The position numbers and the translations under genes are program-made. This document shows positions 32,873 to 40,627 of a stretch of 64,000 nucleotides of DNA, piece by piece. The notes beneath the pieces are model-generated. The model was given only the letters and a program-made list of their open reading frames with translations, made no database searches and had not been told where the DNA came from. Source of the DNA: Alloactinosynnema sp. L-07 (lineage in GTDB: Bacteria > Actinomycetota > Actinomycetes > Mycobacteriales > Pseudonocardiaceae); assembly GCF_900070365.1 (NCBI RefSeq), contig NZ_LN850107.1, positions 4,960,001 to 5,024,000 on the forward strand, read 5' to 3'. Numbering within the stretch: position 1 is the stretch's first letter; every line of letters begins with the position of its first letter.

Positions 32873-33457
32873 TCAGCCAAGCAGGCCGTGCACGGACAGC
32901 GCGGTGCGCAGCGCGTCGGTGTCGGGGACGTGCGCCGCGGCCATCCCGACCCGCCGGGCGGCGGCGACGTTGGGCTCGGCGTCGTCACAGAACAGGGTCT
33001 CGTCGGCGCTGGCGTCGAGCAGCGCGAGCGCGGCCAGATAAGCCTCTTGATCGGGTTTGCCGATGCCGATCTCAGCCGACGAGATCACGCCGTCGACCTC
33101 CCGGTCGAGCCCGAGCGCGGCGAGGTCGCCTGCCAGCCTGGTGGTGGCGTTGGTGAGCAGCGCGACCCGGCTACGCACCCGCGCGGCCCGCACGAGGCCG
33201 AGCGCGGTCCCGATCACGTATCCGGGACCCGACCAGGCGGCTGCCGCGGCGGCGGCTTGGGCGGTGGGGACGGTGTCGCTGACCAGTTTGCGGGCGACCG
33301 TGGCCAGCCAGCGGTCGTGGGTGACCTGGCCGGTGATCGCGGGCCGGAACAGCTCAGGGTCGAACGCTGTGGCCATCACCGAGCCCATGGGCAGCCCGAA
33401 CGCGGAGTCGTCGAAGTCGGGGAAGCCCCGCAGCACGCCGTCGAGGTCGAGCAGCAA
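32873..33457 (-). CDS. HAD-superfamily hydrolase
   Basis: 194 aa. Motif I is LLDLDGVLRGF with the nucleophile Asp, motif II the Thr/Asn in VALLTNATTRL, motif III the Lys in IGIGKPDQEAY, and motif IV the Asp pair in LFCDDAEPNVAAA. This is a complete subfamily IA phosphatase core. The substrate is unknown. The start is uncertain: TTG 33457 is used, and only a CTG lies between it and the stop of the preceding DUF1707 gene at 33472. It is probably co-transcribed with that gene. Confidence 0.85.
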   Translation of the reverse strand: MLLDLDGVLRGFPDFDDSAFGLPMGSVMATAFDPELFRPAITGQVTHDRWLATVARKLVSDTVPTAQAAAAAAAWSGPGYVIGTALGLVRAARVRSRVALLTNATTRLAGDLAALGLDREVDGVISSAEIGIGKPDQEAYLAALALLDASADETLFCDDAEPNVAAARRVGMAAAHVPDTDALRTALSVHGLLG

Positions 33458-33471
33458 CAGCCGCGGCCCGC

Positions 33472-33891
33472 TCAGTGCCAGCCCCGGCCCGCGTGGTGGC
33501 GGCGTCCGCTGAACATCATCACGATCAGCGGCAGGAGCAGCAGCGGGAGCAGCCCGAACCGGAAGAACAGGAACGCCCCGACCACCACCGCGATCGGGAC
33601 CAGCACGTTCGGCATTCGCCGCACCGCGGGCGGCGGCCTGCGCGCGTACGCGGGCGGCGCCGCGAACGCCGGGACGACAGCGGGCGGACCGAACCGGGGC
33701 CGCGGGTCGGGCAGGTCGACGAACAGCGTCATCAACTCGCCCCGCGTGGTCGCGGTGGTCGCCTTGGCGCTGCGGTCGCCGTACTCGTCGACGGTGAGTC
33801 TGCCCGCGCTCATGTGCTCCCCGAGCGCACGCAGACCGTCTTCCCGTTCGGCATCACCGATGCGCATCTCGGACTGCGGAAACTCGGTCAC
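33472..33891 (-). CDS. DUF1707 membrane protein
   Basis: 139 aa from GTG 33891. The N-terminal DUF1707 domain is clear (MRIGDAEREDGLRALGEHMS, then GRLTVDEYGDRSAKATTATT with a LFVDLPDP end). A Pro/Ala-rich linker follows, then a hydrophobic pair of segments (VLVPIAVVVGAFLFFRFGLL; PLLLLPLIVMMF) and a basic tail. TAATAT lies 7 nt before the start. The start overlaps the stop of the other DUF1707 gene. DUF1707 proteins are membrane-anchored with a small cytosolic N-domain of unknown function. Confidence 0.82.
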   Translation of the reverse strand: MTEFPQSEMRIGDAEREDGLRALGEHMSAGRLTVDEYGDRSAKATTATTRGELMTLFVDLPDPRPRFGPPAVVPAFAAPPAYARRPPPAVRRMPNVLVPIAVVVGAFLFFRFGLLPLLLLPLIVMMFSGRRHHAGRGWH

Positions 33892-34385
33892 GCGTTCGAT
33901 ATTACGGAAATATCGACTGGGTGACCTGAGGCATTTCTCAGCGCGGGCTTCTTGAACCGCTCCGAGAGTCCCCCCACGGCGATCGCGGTGATCACCACCG
34001 CGACGATCGGCCACCAGATCTCCGTGTGCACGGCGAGCACGATCGACCCTGGCAGGCCGAGCAAGAACGTCAGAATCGCGAACGTGGACAACGCCGAACT
34101 CGTGGGCGTCGCGACCAGTCCGTCGTCCTGCTCGTCCCACCAGTTGGATTCGGGTTTGGCCAACGCGTCGTAGTCGGGGTGCGGGAGGGGGAGGTCCGCG
34201 AACAAGGTGTCGAGGCCTGCCCGGATCCGCGTCGAGCGCGCCCAGCCCGTCCGGGCCGCCAACTCGTCCGGTTCCAGGCGGCCCAGCTTGGCGTGTTCGC
34301 CGAGCAGCTCGACCGCCAGGTCACGTTCCCGGTCGCTGACCCTGATCAGGCGGCCCTCGCCCGCCTCGTCAGTCCTTGAGCTCAC
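33888..34385 (-). CDS. DUF1707 membrane protein, second copy
   Basis: 165 aa. The DUF1707 domain spans residues 14-70 ([43 protein letters not shown]). Two hydrophobic helices follow ([38 protein letters not shown]) and a polar tail ends at the stop that overlaps the next gene. GTG 34385 overlaps the accA3 stop by 17 bp, so it is read through from accA3. It and the following gene are divergent paralogues in tandem. Confidence 0.8.
   Translation of the reverse strand: MSSRTDEAGEGRLIRVSDRERDLAVELLGEHAKLGRLEPDELAARTGWARSTRIRAGLDTLFADLPLPHPDYDALAKPESNWWDEQDDGLVATPTSSALSTFAILTFLLGLPGSIVLAVHTEIWWPIVAVVITAIAVGGLSERFKKPALRNASGHPVDISVISNA
33899..33904 (-). promoter_or_regulatory. -10 box of leaderless promoter, DUF1707 gene
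   Basis: TAATAT on the minus strand is 7 nt before GTG 33891; it lies within the end of the upstream gene, giving an internal promoter in this operon. Confidence 0.45.
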
Positions 34386-36153
34386 AGAGCACTGTTCCAG
34401 TGGTGACGGTCTCGCCCTGGGCGATACCGAGGCCGGTGACGGTACCCGACTTGTGCGCGGTGACCGGGTTCTCCATCTTCATCGCCTCCAGGACGACGAT
34501 CAGGTCGCCCTGCTCGACCGTCTGGCCGTCCTCGACCGCGATCTTGACGATGGTGCCCTGCATCGGCGCGGTGACCGCGTCGCCGGAGGCCGCCGCGCCC
34601 GCCTTGCCGCCCGCGCGCTTGCGGGGCTTGGCCTTGGCCGCCGCGGCACCGCCACCACCACCGCCGATCGAGAACGTGCCGGGCAGCGACACCTCAAGGC
34701 GACGGCCGCCGACCTCGACCACGACGTTCTGCCGCGGGGTGTCCTCCTCGGCCACGTCGGCGCCGCCGGTGAAGGGCTCGATCTTGTTGTCGAACTCGGT
34801 CTCGATCCAGCGGGTGTGCACCGAGAAGCCCGCGCCGTCGCCGAGGAAGGCCGGGTCGCGCACGATCGCGCGGTGGAACGGCGTCACCGTCGCCATACCC
34901 TCGACGACGAACTCGTCGAGCGCGCGGCGGGAGCGGGCGATGGCCTCCTCGCGGTTCTCGCCGGTGACGATGATCTTGGCGAGCAGCGAGTCGAACTGGC
35001 CACCGATGACGGTGCCGGTCTCCACGCCCGCGTCGACCCGCACGCCGGGGCCGTCCGGGGCGGAGAACAGGGTGACGGTGCCGGGGGCGGGCAGGAAGTT
35101 GCGGCCCGCGTCCTCACCGTTGATGCGGAACTCGATCGAGTGGCCGCGCGGGGCCGGGTCCTCGGTGAAGCGCAGCTTCTCGCCGGCCGCGATGCGGAAC
35201 TGCTCGCGGACCAGGTCGACGCCGGTGGTCTCCTCCGAGACCGGGTGCTCGACCTGCAGGCGGGTGTTGACCTCGAGGAACGAGATGGTGCCGTCGGTGC
35301 CGACGAGGTACTCGACGGTGCCCGCGCCGGAGTACCCGGCCTCCTTGCAGATGGCCTTGGCCGACGAGTGGATCTGGGCGCGCTGGGTGTCGGTGAGGAA
35401 CGGCGCGGGGGCCTCCTCGACCAGCTTCTGGTGGCGGCGCTGCAGCGAGCAGTCACGGGTGCCCACGACGATGACGTTGCCGTGCTGGTCGGCCAGCACC
35501 TGGGCCTCGACGTGGCGCGGCTTGTCCAGGTAGCGCTCGACGAAGCACTCGCCGCGGCCGAAGGCGGTGACCGCCTCGCGCACCGCGGAGTCGAACAGCT
35601 CGGGGATCTCCTCGATCGTGCGGGCGACCTTGAGGCCGCGGCCGCCGCCGCCGAACGCGGCCTTGATCGCCACCGGGAGCCCGTGCTCCTCGGCGAAGGC
35701 GATGATCTCCTCGGCGCCGTTGACCGGCTCCTTGGTGCCGGGCACCAGCGGCGCGCCAGCGCGCATCGCGATGTGCCGCGCGGTCACCTTGTCGCCGAGA
35801 TCGCGGATGGCCTGCGGGTCCGGGCCGATCCAGGTCAGCCCGGCGTCCATGACGGCCTGGGCGAAGTCGGCGTTCTCCGACAGGAAGCCATAGCCTGGGT
35901 GCACGGCGTCGGCACCGGAGCGCTTGGCGGCGTCGAGCACCTTGTCGAAGGACAGGTAGCTCTCGCCGGGGGTGTTGCCGCCGAGCGCGAACGCCTCGTC
36001 GGCGAGCCGGACGAACGGAGCGTCACGGTCGGGATCGGCGTAGACGGCCACACTGCCCAGACCGGCGTCGCGGCAGGCACGGATGACACGGACCGCGATC
36101 TCGCCGCGGTTGGCGATGAGAACCTTGCTCAGCGCCTTTGCCGACTCGGGCAC
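34369..36153 (-). CDS. accA3: Acyl-CoA carboxylase alpha subunit (biotin carboxylase + biotin carrier)
   Basis: 594 aa from GTG 36153 with AGGAGG 7 nt upstream. The biotin carboxylase domain begins [20 protein letters not shown]. The ATP-grasp Gly-rich loop is [15 protein letters not shown], and the catalytic region is [19 protein letters not shown] with [11 protein letters not shown] linker with Ala/Gly/Lys-rich sequence precedes the biotin carrier domain, whose Lys is in [11 protein letters not shown]. It carboxylates biotin using ATP and bicarbonate, and supplies AccD5 for propionyl-CoA carboxylation and other beta subunits elsewhere. In M. tuberculosis (Rv3285) it is in the same block as accD5. 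Confidence 0.96.
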   Translation of the reverse strand: MPESAKALSKVLIANRGEIAVRVIRACRDAGLGSVAVYADPDRDAPFVRLADEAFALGGNTPGESYLSFDKVLDAAKRSGADAVHPGYGFLSENADFAQAVMDAGLTWIGPDPQAIRDLGDKVTARHIAMRAGAPLVPGTKEPVNGAEEIIAFAEEHGLPVAIKAAFGGGGRGLKVARTIEEIPELFDSAVREAVTAFGRGECFVERYLDKPRHVEAQVLADQHGNVIVVGTRDCSLQRRHQKLVEEAPAPFLTDTQRAQIHSSAKAICKEAGYSGAGTVEYLVGTDGTISFLEVNTRLQVEHPVSEETTGVDLVREQFRIAAGEKLRFTEDPAPRGHSIEFRINGEDAGRNFLPAPGTVTLFSAPDGPGVRVDAGVETGTVIGGQFDSLLAKIIVTGENREEAIARSRRALDEFVVEGMATVTPFHRAIVRDPAFLGDGAGFSVHTRWIETEFDNKIEPFTGGADVAEEDTPRQNVVVEVGGRRLEVSLPGTFSIGGGGGGAAAAKAKPRKRAGGKAGAAASGDAVTAPMQGTIVKIAVEDGQTVEQGDLIVVLEAMKMENPVTAHKSGTVTGLGIAQGETVTTGTVLCELKD

Positions 36154-36284
36154 GCCGTTCCTCCTACGTTCGCGGGCTTGGGGGGAGTTTACGGACCCAG
36201 CGCCTCTAGTGAACCGAGAGCAACCCCACACCGGCGAGGGATACTGTGCCCAGTTTTCGCCGCATGCGAGGAGATGACACGGCG

Positions 36285-36992
36285 ATGAGTGCCCGCGCCC
36301 CCCGATCAGTGGTGTGGACGGCCGTCATCAGCGGTCTGGTCACCGCCGCCTCCTTGATCGGCGCGGCGGTACTGAACGCCAGGTCAAACCCGATGTCGGC
36401 GCTCCCGACAACCACCCAGAGCGCCCCGACGAGCACCCCTGCGGTGGGCGTGACGGGCTGCCTGCGCGAACCATGTCAAGTGCTGTCGACCACAACAGTC
36501 GGCGGCACATTCGTCGAACTCATCGCCGACGCGGGCGCCACTTCGGGCAGGCTGCGCATCGGCGGACCGTCCTCCAGCCAGGTGATCGAGACGACCGTCA
36601 CCGAACTCGGTGTCACGCTGAGTCCGACATCGTTGCAGTGCGTACCCGGCTCGGCGTCGGCCTGCCTCATCCGGGGCGCGGGCCCGGGCGGAACGACCGG
36701 CCAGGTGGTGGTCGGCCGCTCGGACAAGTGGCGCGCCCAGGACCGGCCATTCCTGTCGGCGGCGGGGGTGCTGATGCTGGGGAACCTGGTCAGCGACTCG
36801 TCACCGGAGGTGATCGCGGTACAACACGACTGCCGCGCGAACCAGGTGTGCGCGAACCGACCGGTCTACGCGCAGGTCTTCGATCTCGGCGGTCAGGAGA
36901 TCGGGTGCACCAAGACCTACTCGAAGGTCGAGCAGATCCCGGGCTACCCGCAGATCACCTTCCCAGCGGCACTGCTGCGCGACTGCCCTTGA
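36285..36992 (+). CDS. Unknown membrane-anchored extracellular protein
   Basis: 235 aa from ATG 36285, the third of three possible starts, with AGGAG about 11 nt upstream. One transmembrane helix at residues ~10-30 ([21 protein letters not shown]), then a Ser/Thr/Pro linker and an exported domain of ~190 residues. That domain has several Cys ([35 protein letters not shown]) that could form disulfides. It ends in RDCP. I do not recognise the family. Maf is convergent, 10 bp away. Confidence 0.6.
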   Translation: MSARAPRSVVWTAVISGLVTAASLIGAAVLNARSNPMSALPTTTQSAPTSTPAVGVTGCLREPCQVLSTTTVGGTFVELIADAGATSGRLRIGGPSSSQVIETTVTELGVTLSPTSLQCVPGSASACLIRGAGPGGTTGQVVVGRSDKWRAQDRPFLSAAGVLMLGNLVSDSSPEVIAVQHDCRANQVCANRPVYAQVFDLGGQEIGCTKTYSKVEQIPGYPQITFPAALLRDCP

Positions 36993-37002
36993 GGTGGTCA
37001 AC

Positions 37003-37632
37003 TCAGGAAGTGGGGGCGGTCCAGAAATCGACGACGGAGAGGTTGATGTCGGCCAGCAGCCTGCGCATAAGGGGCAGGCTGATCCCGATAACCCCGGAGT
37101 GGTCGCCCTCGATGCCGTCGACGAACCACCCGCCCCGCCCGTCGAGCGTGAACGCACCGGCGACGCGCAGGGGTTCACCGGAGGCGAGGTAGGCCTCCAG
37201 TTCGCGGTCGGTGGGCTTGCCGAAGCGGACGACGGTGCTCTCGGTTCCGGTGGCGGTGGCGGTGACTTCGCCGTTGTCGACGCGGAGGACGGCGTGACCG
37301 GTGAGGAGGTGACCCGCGTTGCCCGCCATCCGGGTCCAGCGTTCACGGGCGATGTCGACGGTGGCCGGTTTGCCCATGAGGGCACCGTCGAAGTGGAGCA
37401 TGGAGTCACAGCCGACAATGACGGCGTCGGGGTACTCGGCGACAACCTGATCCAACACCGCGCGAGCCTTCGCTTCGGCCAAGGCAATGACGACCGCATC
37501 TGGCCGGGCGTCGGGCAGCGACCGCTCGATGGCTTCTTCGTCCACACCGGACACTCGAACCACAGGCTCGATCCCAGCGTCGCGAAGCATGCCTAGACGG
37601 GCAGGTGACTGAGAGGCGAGGACGAAGCGCAT
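37003..37632 (-). CDS. maf: Maf-family nucleoside triphosphate pyrophosphatase
   Basis: 209 aa. The start VLASQSPARLGMLRDAG is the Maf signature with the conserved Ser-x-x-Arg and Lys/Arg. IVGCDSMLHFDGALMGKP carries the Asp and the metal-binding Glu-type residues, and RVAGAFTLDGRGGWFVDGIEG the second conserved set. Maf proteins hydrolyse non-canonical nucleoside triphosphates (dTTP, UTP or modified forms) and can halt septation when overexpressed. It matches Rv3282. The ATG follows TAGGCT by 6 nt. Confidence 0.92.
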   Translation of the reverse strand: MRFVLASQSPARLGMLRDAGIEPVVRVSGVDEEAIERSLPDARPDAVVIALAEAKARAVLDQVVAEYPDAVIVGCDSMLHFDGALMGKPATVDIARERWTRMAGNAGHLLTGHAVLRVDNGEVTATATGTESTVVRFGKPTDRELEAYLASGEPLRVAGAFTLDGRGGWFVDGIEGDHSGVIGISLPLMRRLLADINLSVVDFWTAPTS

Positions 37633-37638
37633 GGGCTA

Positions 37639-37644
37639 AGCCTA
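37639..37644 (-). promoter_or_regulatory. -10 box of leaderless promoter, maf
   Basis: TAGGCT on the minus strand is 6 nt before ATG 37632. Confidence 0.5.
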
Positions 37645-37699
37645 GGGCTGGGGGCCTGCTTGGTCTCGCGGGTGCCTGTTTGGCCCCTTGCGATTTGCT

Positions 37700-38992
37700 C
37701 TACGCGAGTGCCGTCAGGGCGGCGTGAGCCATGACTCGGATGCCGGTCAGCAGTGCGCGCTCGTCCAACTGGAACGTGGGCTGGTGCAGATCATGCCTCG
37801 GCCCAACCCCCGTCCAAACGCCCAGACGCATGAACGACCCCGGGATGTTCTCCAAGTACCACCCGAAGTCCTCACCACCGGAGGATTGCTTGGTCCCCGC
37901 CAACGCGTCTTCACCCAAAGCGGTCTCAATACCCGCACGCAACAGCTGCGTGCTTTCGCGGTCGTTGAGCACCGGGGGGACGCCCCGCGTGTGGATCAAT
38001 TCAAACCCGACCCCGGTCGGGGCCAGAAGCGATTGGACCAGACTGGCGACAATCGGCTCCAGGTCCGCCCAGACGTCATGGTCGCCCGTCCTCAGCGTCC
38101 CCCGCAGCACCCCGTCCTGCGGGACCGCGTTGGCCGCCTCACCCGCGTGAACAGCGCCCCAGACCAGGACGGTTCCCGACCTTGGGTCGATCCGGCGCGA
38201 CAGCAGGGCGGGCAGGCCGGTGATCACGGTGCCCAGGGCGTGGACCAGGTCCGCGGTCAGATGCGGGCGGGAGGTGTGGCCGCCGGGTGAGGTGAGGCGC
38301 AGCTCCAGCAGGTCGGTGGCCGAGGTGATGGCGCCGACGCGGGTGCCGACGCGGCCGACTTCCAGGCGGGGGTCGCAGTGCAGGCCGAAGATGCGCTCGA
38401 CTCCGTCGATGCCGCCCGCCTCGATGACGTCGAGGGCGCCGCCGGGCATGACTTCCTCGGCGGGCTGGAAGATCAGGCGGACCCGGCCGGGCAGGACCGG
38501 CGCGGAGGCCAGGGCGATGCCGGTGGCCAGCAGGATCGTGGTGTGGGCGTCGTGGCCGCAGGCGTGGCAGGCCCCCGACACGGTGGTGCTGTAGGGCAGG
38601 CCGGTGGCCTCGGTCATCGGAAGCGCGTCCATGTCGGCGCGCAGCGCGACGCAGCGGTCGCCTTCGCCGACGTCGCAGATGAGGCCGTTGCCGCCGGGCA
38701 GCAGCTCCGGCTGCAGGCCGAAGGACTTGAGCAGGCCCGCGACCATCTCGGTGGTGGCGAACTCCTGGCGGGACAGTTCCGGGTGCGCGTGGAAGTGTCG
38801 GAACCACGCCACCACATCGGCGGCGTTGGCGGCGAGCCACTGGTCCAGCCAGGCGGGGCCGCGTCCGACAGCGAGATCCTCCACAGTGGGAATGGTGACC
38901 CCACTGGGCGTGATCAGCACGGTCGGGCCGGTCGGTCGGCCATCGCGGCCGCCTTCCGGCGGCAGCTCCGGCCGCGAATCCAGCAGAGTCAC
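37700..38992 (-). CDS. amiB: M20D-family amidohydrolase
   Basis: 430 aa from GTG 38992 with GGAGG 6 nt upstream. Metal ligands of the M20D family are visible: CHACGHDAHTTILLATG with the His and Asp pair, FQPAEEVMPGGALDVIEAGG with the catalytic Glu, and HCDPRLEVG with a His. The dimerisation domain starts at SPGGHTSRPHLTADLV. The C-terminus has SGGEDFGWYLENIPG. It removes an acyl or amino group from an amidated amino-acid-like substrate. The gene corresponds to amiB1 (Rv3306c). The substrate is unknown. Confidence 0.88.
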   Translation of the reverse strand: MTLLDSRPELPPEGGRDGRPTGPTVLITPSGVTIPTVEDLAVGRGPAWLDQWLAANAADVVAWFRHFHAHPELSRQEFATTEMVAGLLKSFGLQPELLPGGNGLICDVGEGDRCVALRADMDALPMTEATGLPYSTTVSGACHACGHDAHTTILLATGIALASAPVLPGRVRLIFQPAEEVMPGGALDVIEAGGIDGVERIFGLHCDPRLEVGRVGTRVGAITSATDLLELRLTSPGGHTSRPHLTADLVHALGTVITGLPALLSRRIDPRSGTVLVWGAVHAGEAANAVPQDGVLRGTLRTGDHDVWADLEPIVASLVQSLLAPTGVGFELIHTRGVPPVLNDRESTQLLRAGIETALGEDALAGTKQSSGGEDFGWYLENIPGSFMRLGVWTGVGPRHDLHQPTFQLDERALLTGIRVMAHAALTALA

Positions 38993-39183
38993 GCGACCCC
39001 TCCGGCAATGGTCTTGGGATTCATCTCAGGACCCATAGTGCCCCATCCCGCACCCACCACCGGGGCCGTGACCACATCGCAAGACCGCCGGTACCGCCCC
39101 TGCGACGAACGGTGCCCGGCTCTTCTGCCGCACCGTTGAATGATCAAGACGATCGGTGGTCCACCCGCGCTGAGCTGCGATCA

Positions 39184-39432
39184 TCACGACTTTCGGCGCT
39201 TGGCGCGCACGCGATTGCCGTAGATGACAATGCCCAGGAGCACGACCGCGGTTACTCCGATAATGAGTTTGTTCTTGTCCCGTGCCGCATCGTTTTCGGT
39301 GGCCGGGTCGAGGGCAGGACCGGTCGGGGCCACGGTGTCGGTCGGCTGGGCGACCGGGTCGGCGGTCGCCGCGGACCCGCCGCCGAACACGATGAGCGCG
39401 GAGAGGAAAAGGCCGATCAGCAGCCGGGTCAC
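39184..39432 (-). CDS. Small secreted/membrane protein
   Basis: 82 aa from GTG 39432 with GGAGG 4 nt upstream; an ATG 54 bp earlier lacks support. The N-terminus is a signal peptide (LLIGLFLSALIVFGGGSAA). A Pro/Thr/Ala/Asp-rich stretch follows, then a C-terminal hydrophobic helix (KLIIGVTAVVLLGIVIYGN) and a basic tail (RVRAKRRKS). This fits a type I membrane protein with a short exposed segment. No family is recognised. Confidence 0.6.
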   Translation of the reverse strand: MTRLLIGLFLSALIVFGGGSAATADPVAQPTDTVAPTGPALDPATENDAARDKNKLIIGVTAVVLLGIVIYGNRVRAKRRKS

Positions 39433-39504
39433 AGGCCCTCCAAGTCGGGTCGGGGAGACGGTGACCAGATTAGTCGGACCGCTCACGCTCCGCTAAGGCC
39501 GCGA

Positions 39505-39534
39505 GCCCGCCCACCTCGGGTGAGGTGGGCGGGC
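39505..39534. terminator. Hairpin terminator after the C39-like gene
   Basis: GCCCGCCCACCTC, a 4-nt loop and GAGGTGGGCGGGC form a perfect 13-bp stem 20 bp past the stop of the minus-strand C39-like gene. Confidence 0.8.
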
Positions 39535-39553
39535 CCAGCGGCTCCGGTGCCGG

Positions 39554-40489
39554 TCAGCCGACCGGCGGGGCCATGACGAACCAGTTGAAGTTCTCGATCA
39601 TCACGCGCTTGGTCTCGCCCTGGAACGGGGTGACGAGCTCCCAGCGCGTGATCGAGCGGTAGGTGCCGGGAAGCAAGCTCTCGTCGGTGGCGGTGTCCGG
39701 GTCGTCCGCGACGGGCACGTACTCGTTGAAGCTCACCTTCTTGAGCGTGAGGTCGCGAAGGATGTAGCTCGACTGCGTCTTGAGGAAGTCACCCTGGTTG
39801 TGATCGGCCGCTTGGGCGGGATCGGCGATCTTGATCTGCACGGTGTCGCCGCCGAACGAGCCCTTCGCCGCGACCACGGTGACGATGTGGCCACCGCTGC
39901 GCTCCCAGCTCCCCGCCTTGGGGCCCGCGTAGTAGCGGCCGTACGACATCTGCAGCGGCCCCACGTTGAGGCGCTTGGCCAGGTCACCGCCGAAGTCCGT
40001 CGCGACGGACGAGTTGACGTTGCCCTGCCCGGTCGCCCAGCCCGCGTCCCTGGCGGGCTTGGTGGCGATCTTCCACGCGGTCTGCAGGTTGCCGAGGTTG
40101 GTGCCGTCCTCCAGGTCGTACTGCGCGTCGACGCCGATCCGGCCGATCGAGTTGGTGATCACGTTGTAGTCGGCCTGGTCCAGCGGGTCGAGGTTGCCCA
40201 CCTTGGTCGTTTGCCAGCCGACCGGGGCGTTCTTCACGTGCGACCAGTAGTGGAGCACGTTGTAGAGCGAACTCGGGCCGCAGTACGAGCTCCCGTTCGC
40301 CTCCAGACCCGCCCGGTACTGGTCGACGTCGCTGACCCCACACTGCTTGACGTCGAAGTCCGGCCCGGTGACATCACTGAGCCGCACGCACGGCGGCGGG
40401 GTGCCGATGATGTCGGCCGCGGCGGTCCCCGGGACCGCGGCCGCTCCGGCGGCGACGGCCGCGGTGGTGATGATCAGCTTCCGGAACAT
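39554..40489 (-). CDS. Secreted C39-like cysteine peptidase-fold protein
   Basis: 311 aa. A signal peptide (LIITTAAVAAGAAAVPG) is followed by a papain-like fold: the catalytic Cys in SSYCGPSSLYNVLHYW, the His in SGGHIVTVVAA, and the Asp/Asn-type residue in IKIADPAQAADHNQ. This order and spacing match C39-like peptidases. A tail of ~60 residues follows (VMIENFNWFVMAPPVG). It is predicted to be an exported protease or an inactive relative; the substrate is unknown. It follows the large LuxR-type regulator on the same strand, 138 bp away. Confidence 0.72.
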   Translation of the reverse strand: MFRKLIITTAAVAAGAAAVPGTAAADIIGTPPPCVRLSDVTGPDFDVKQCGVSDVDQYRAGLEANGSSYCGPSSLYNVLHYWSHVKNAPVGWQTTKVGNLDPLDQADYNVITNSIGRIGVDAQYDLEDGTNLGNLQTAWKIATKPARDAGWATGQGNVNSSVATDFGGDLAKRLNVGPLQMSYGRYYAGPKAGSWERSGGHIVTVVAAKGSFGGDTVQIKIADPAQAADHNQGDFLKTQSSYILRDLTLKKVSFNEYVPVADDPDTATDESLLPGTYRSITRWELVTPFQGETKRVMIENFNWFVMAPPVG

Positions 40490-40627
40490 GTTCCTACCTC
40501 CTGTTTTCGCCGCTCCCCCGCGGCTTCCCTGTGGTAGGACAAGACTCTTCGATCACGGGCGCCGAGGCATGAGGGTCGATCCCTCAACTGCTCCTGGCGA
40601 AACTTGGGGGTACCCCCCAACGCAACC

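Noticed and set aside
34207..36288. Plus-strand frame of 693 codons opposite accA3
   Set aside because: Arg/Asp/Val/Gly-rich shadow frame; accA3 has a biotin carboxylase and biotin carrier domain on the minus strand.
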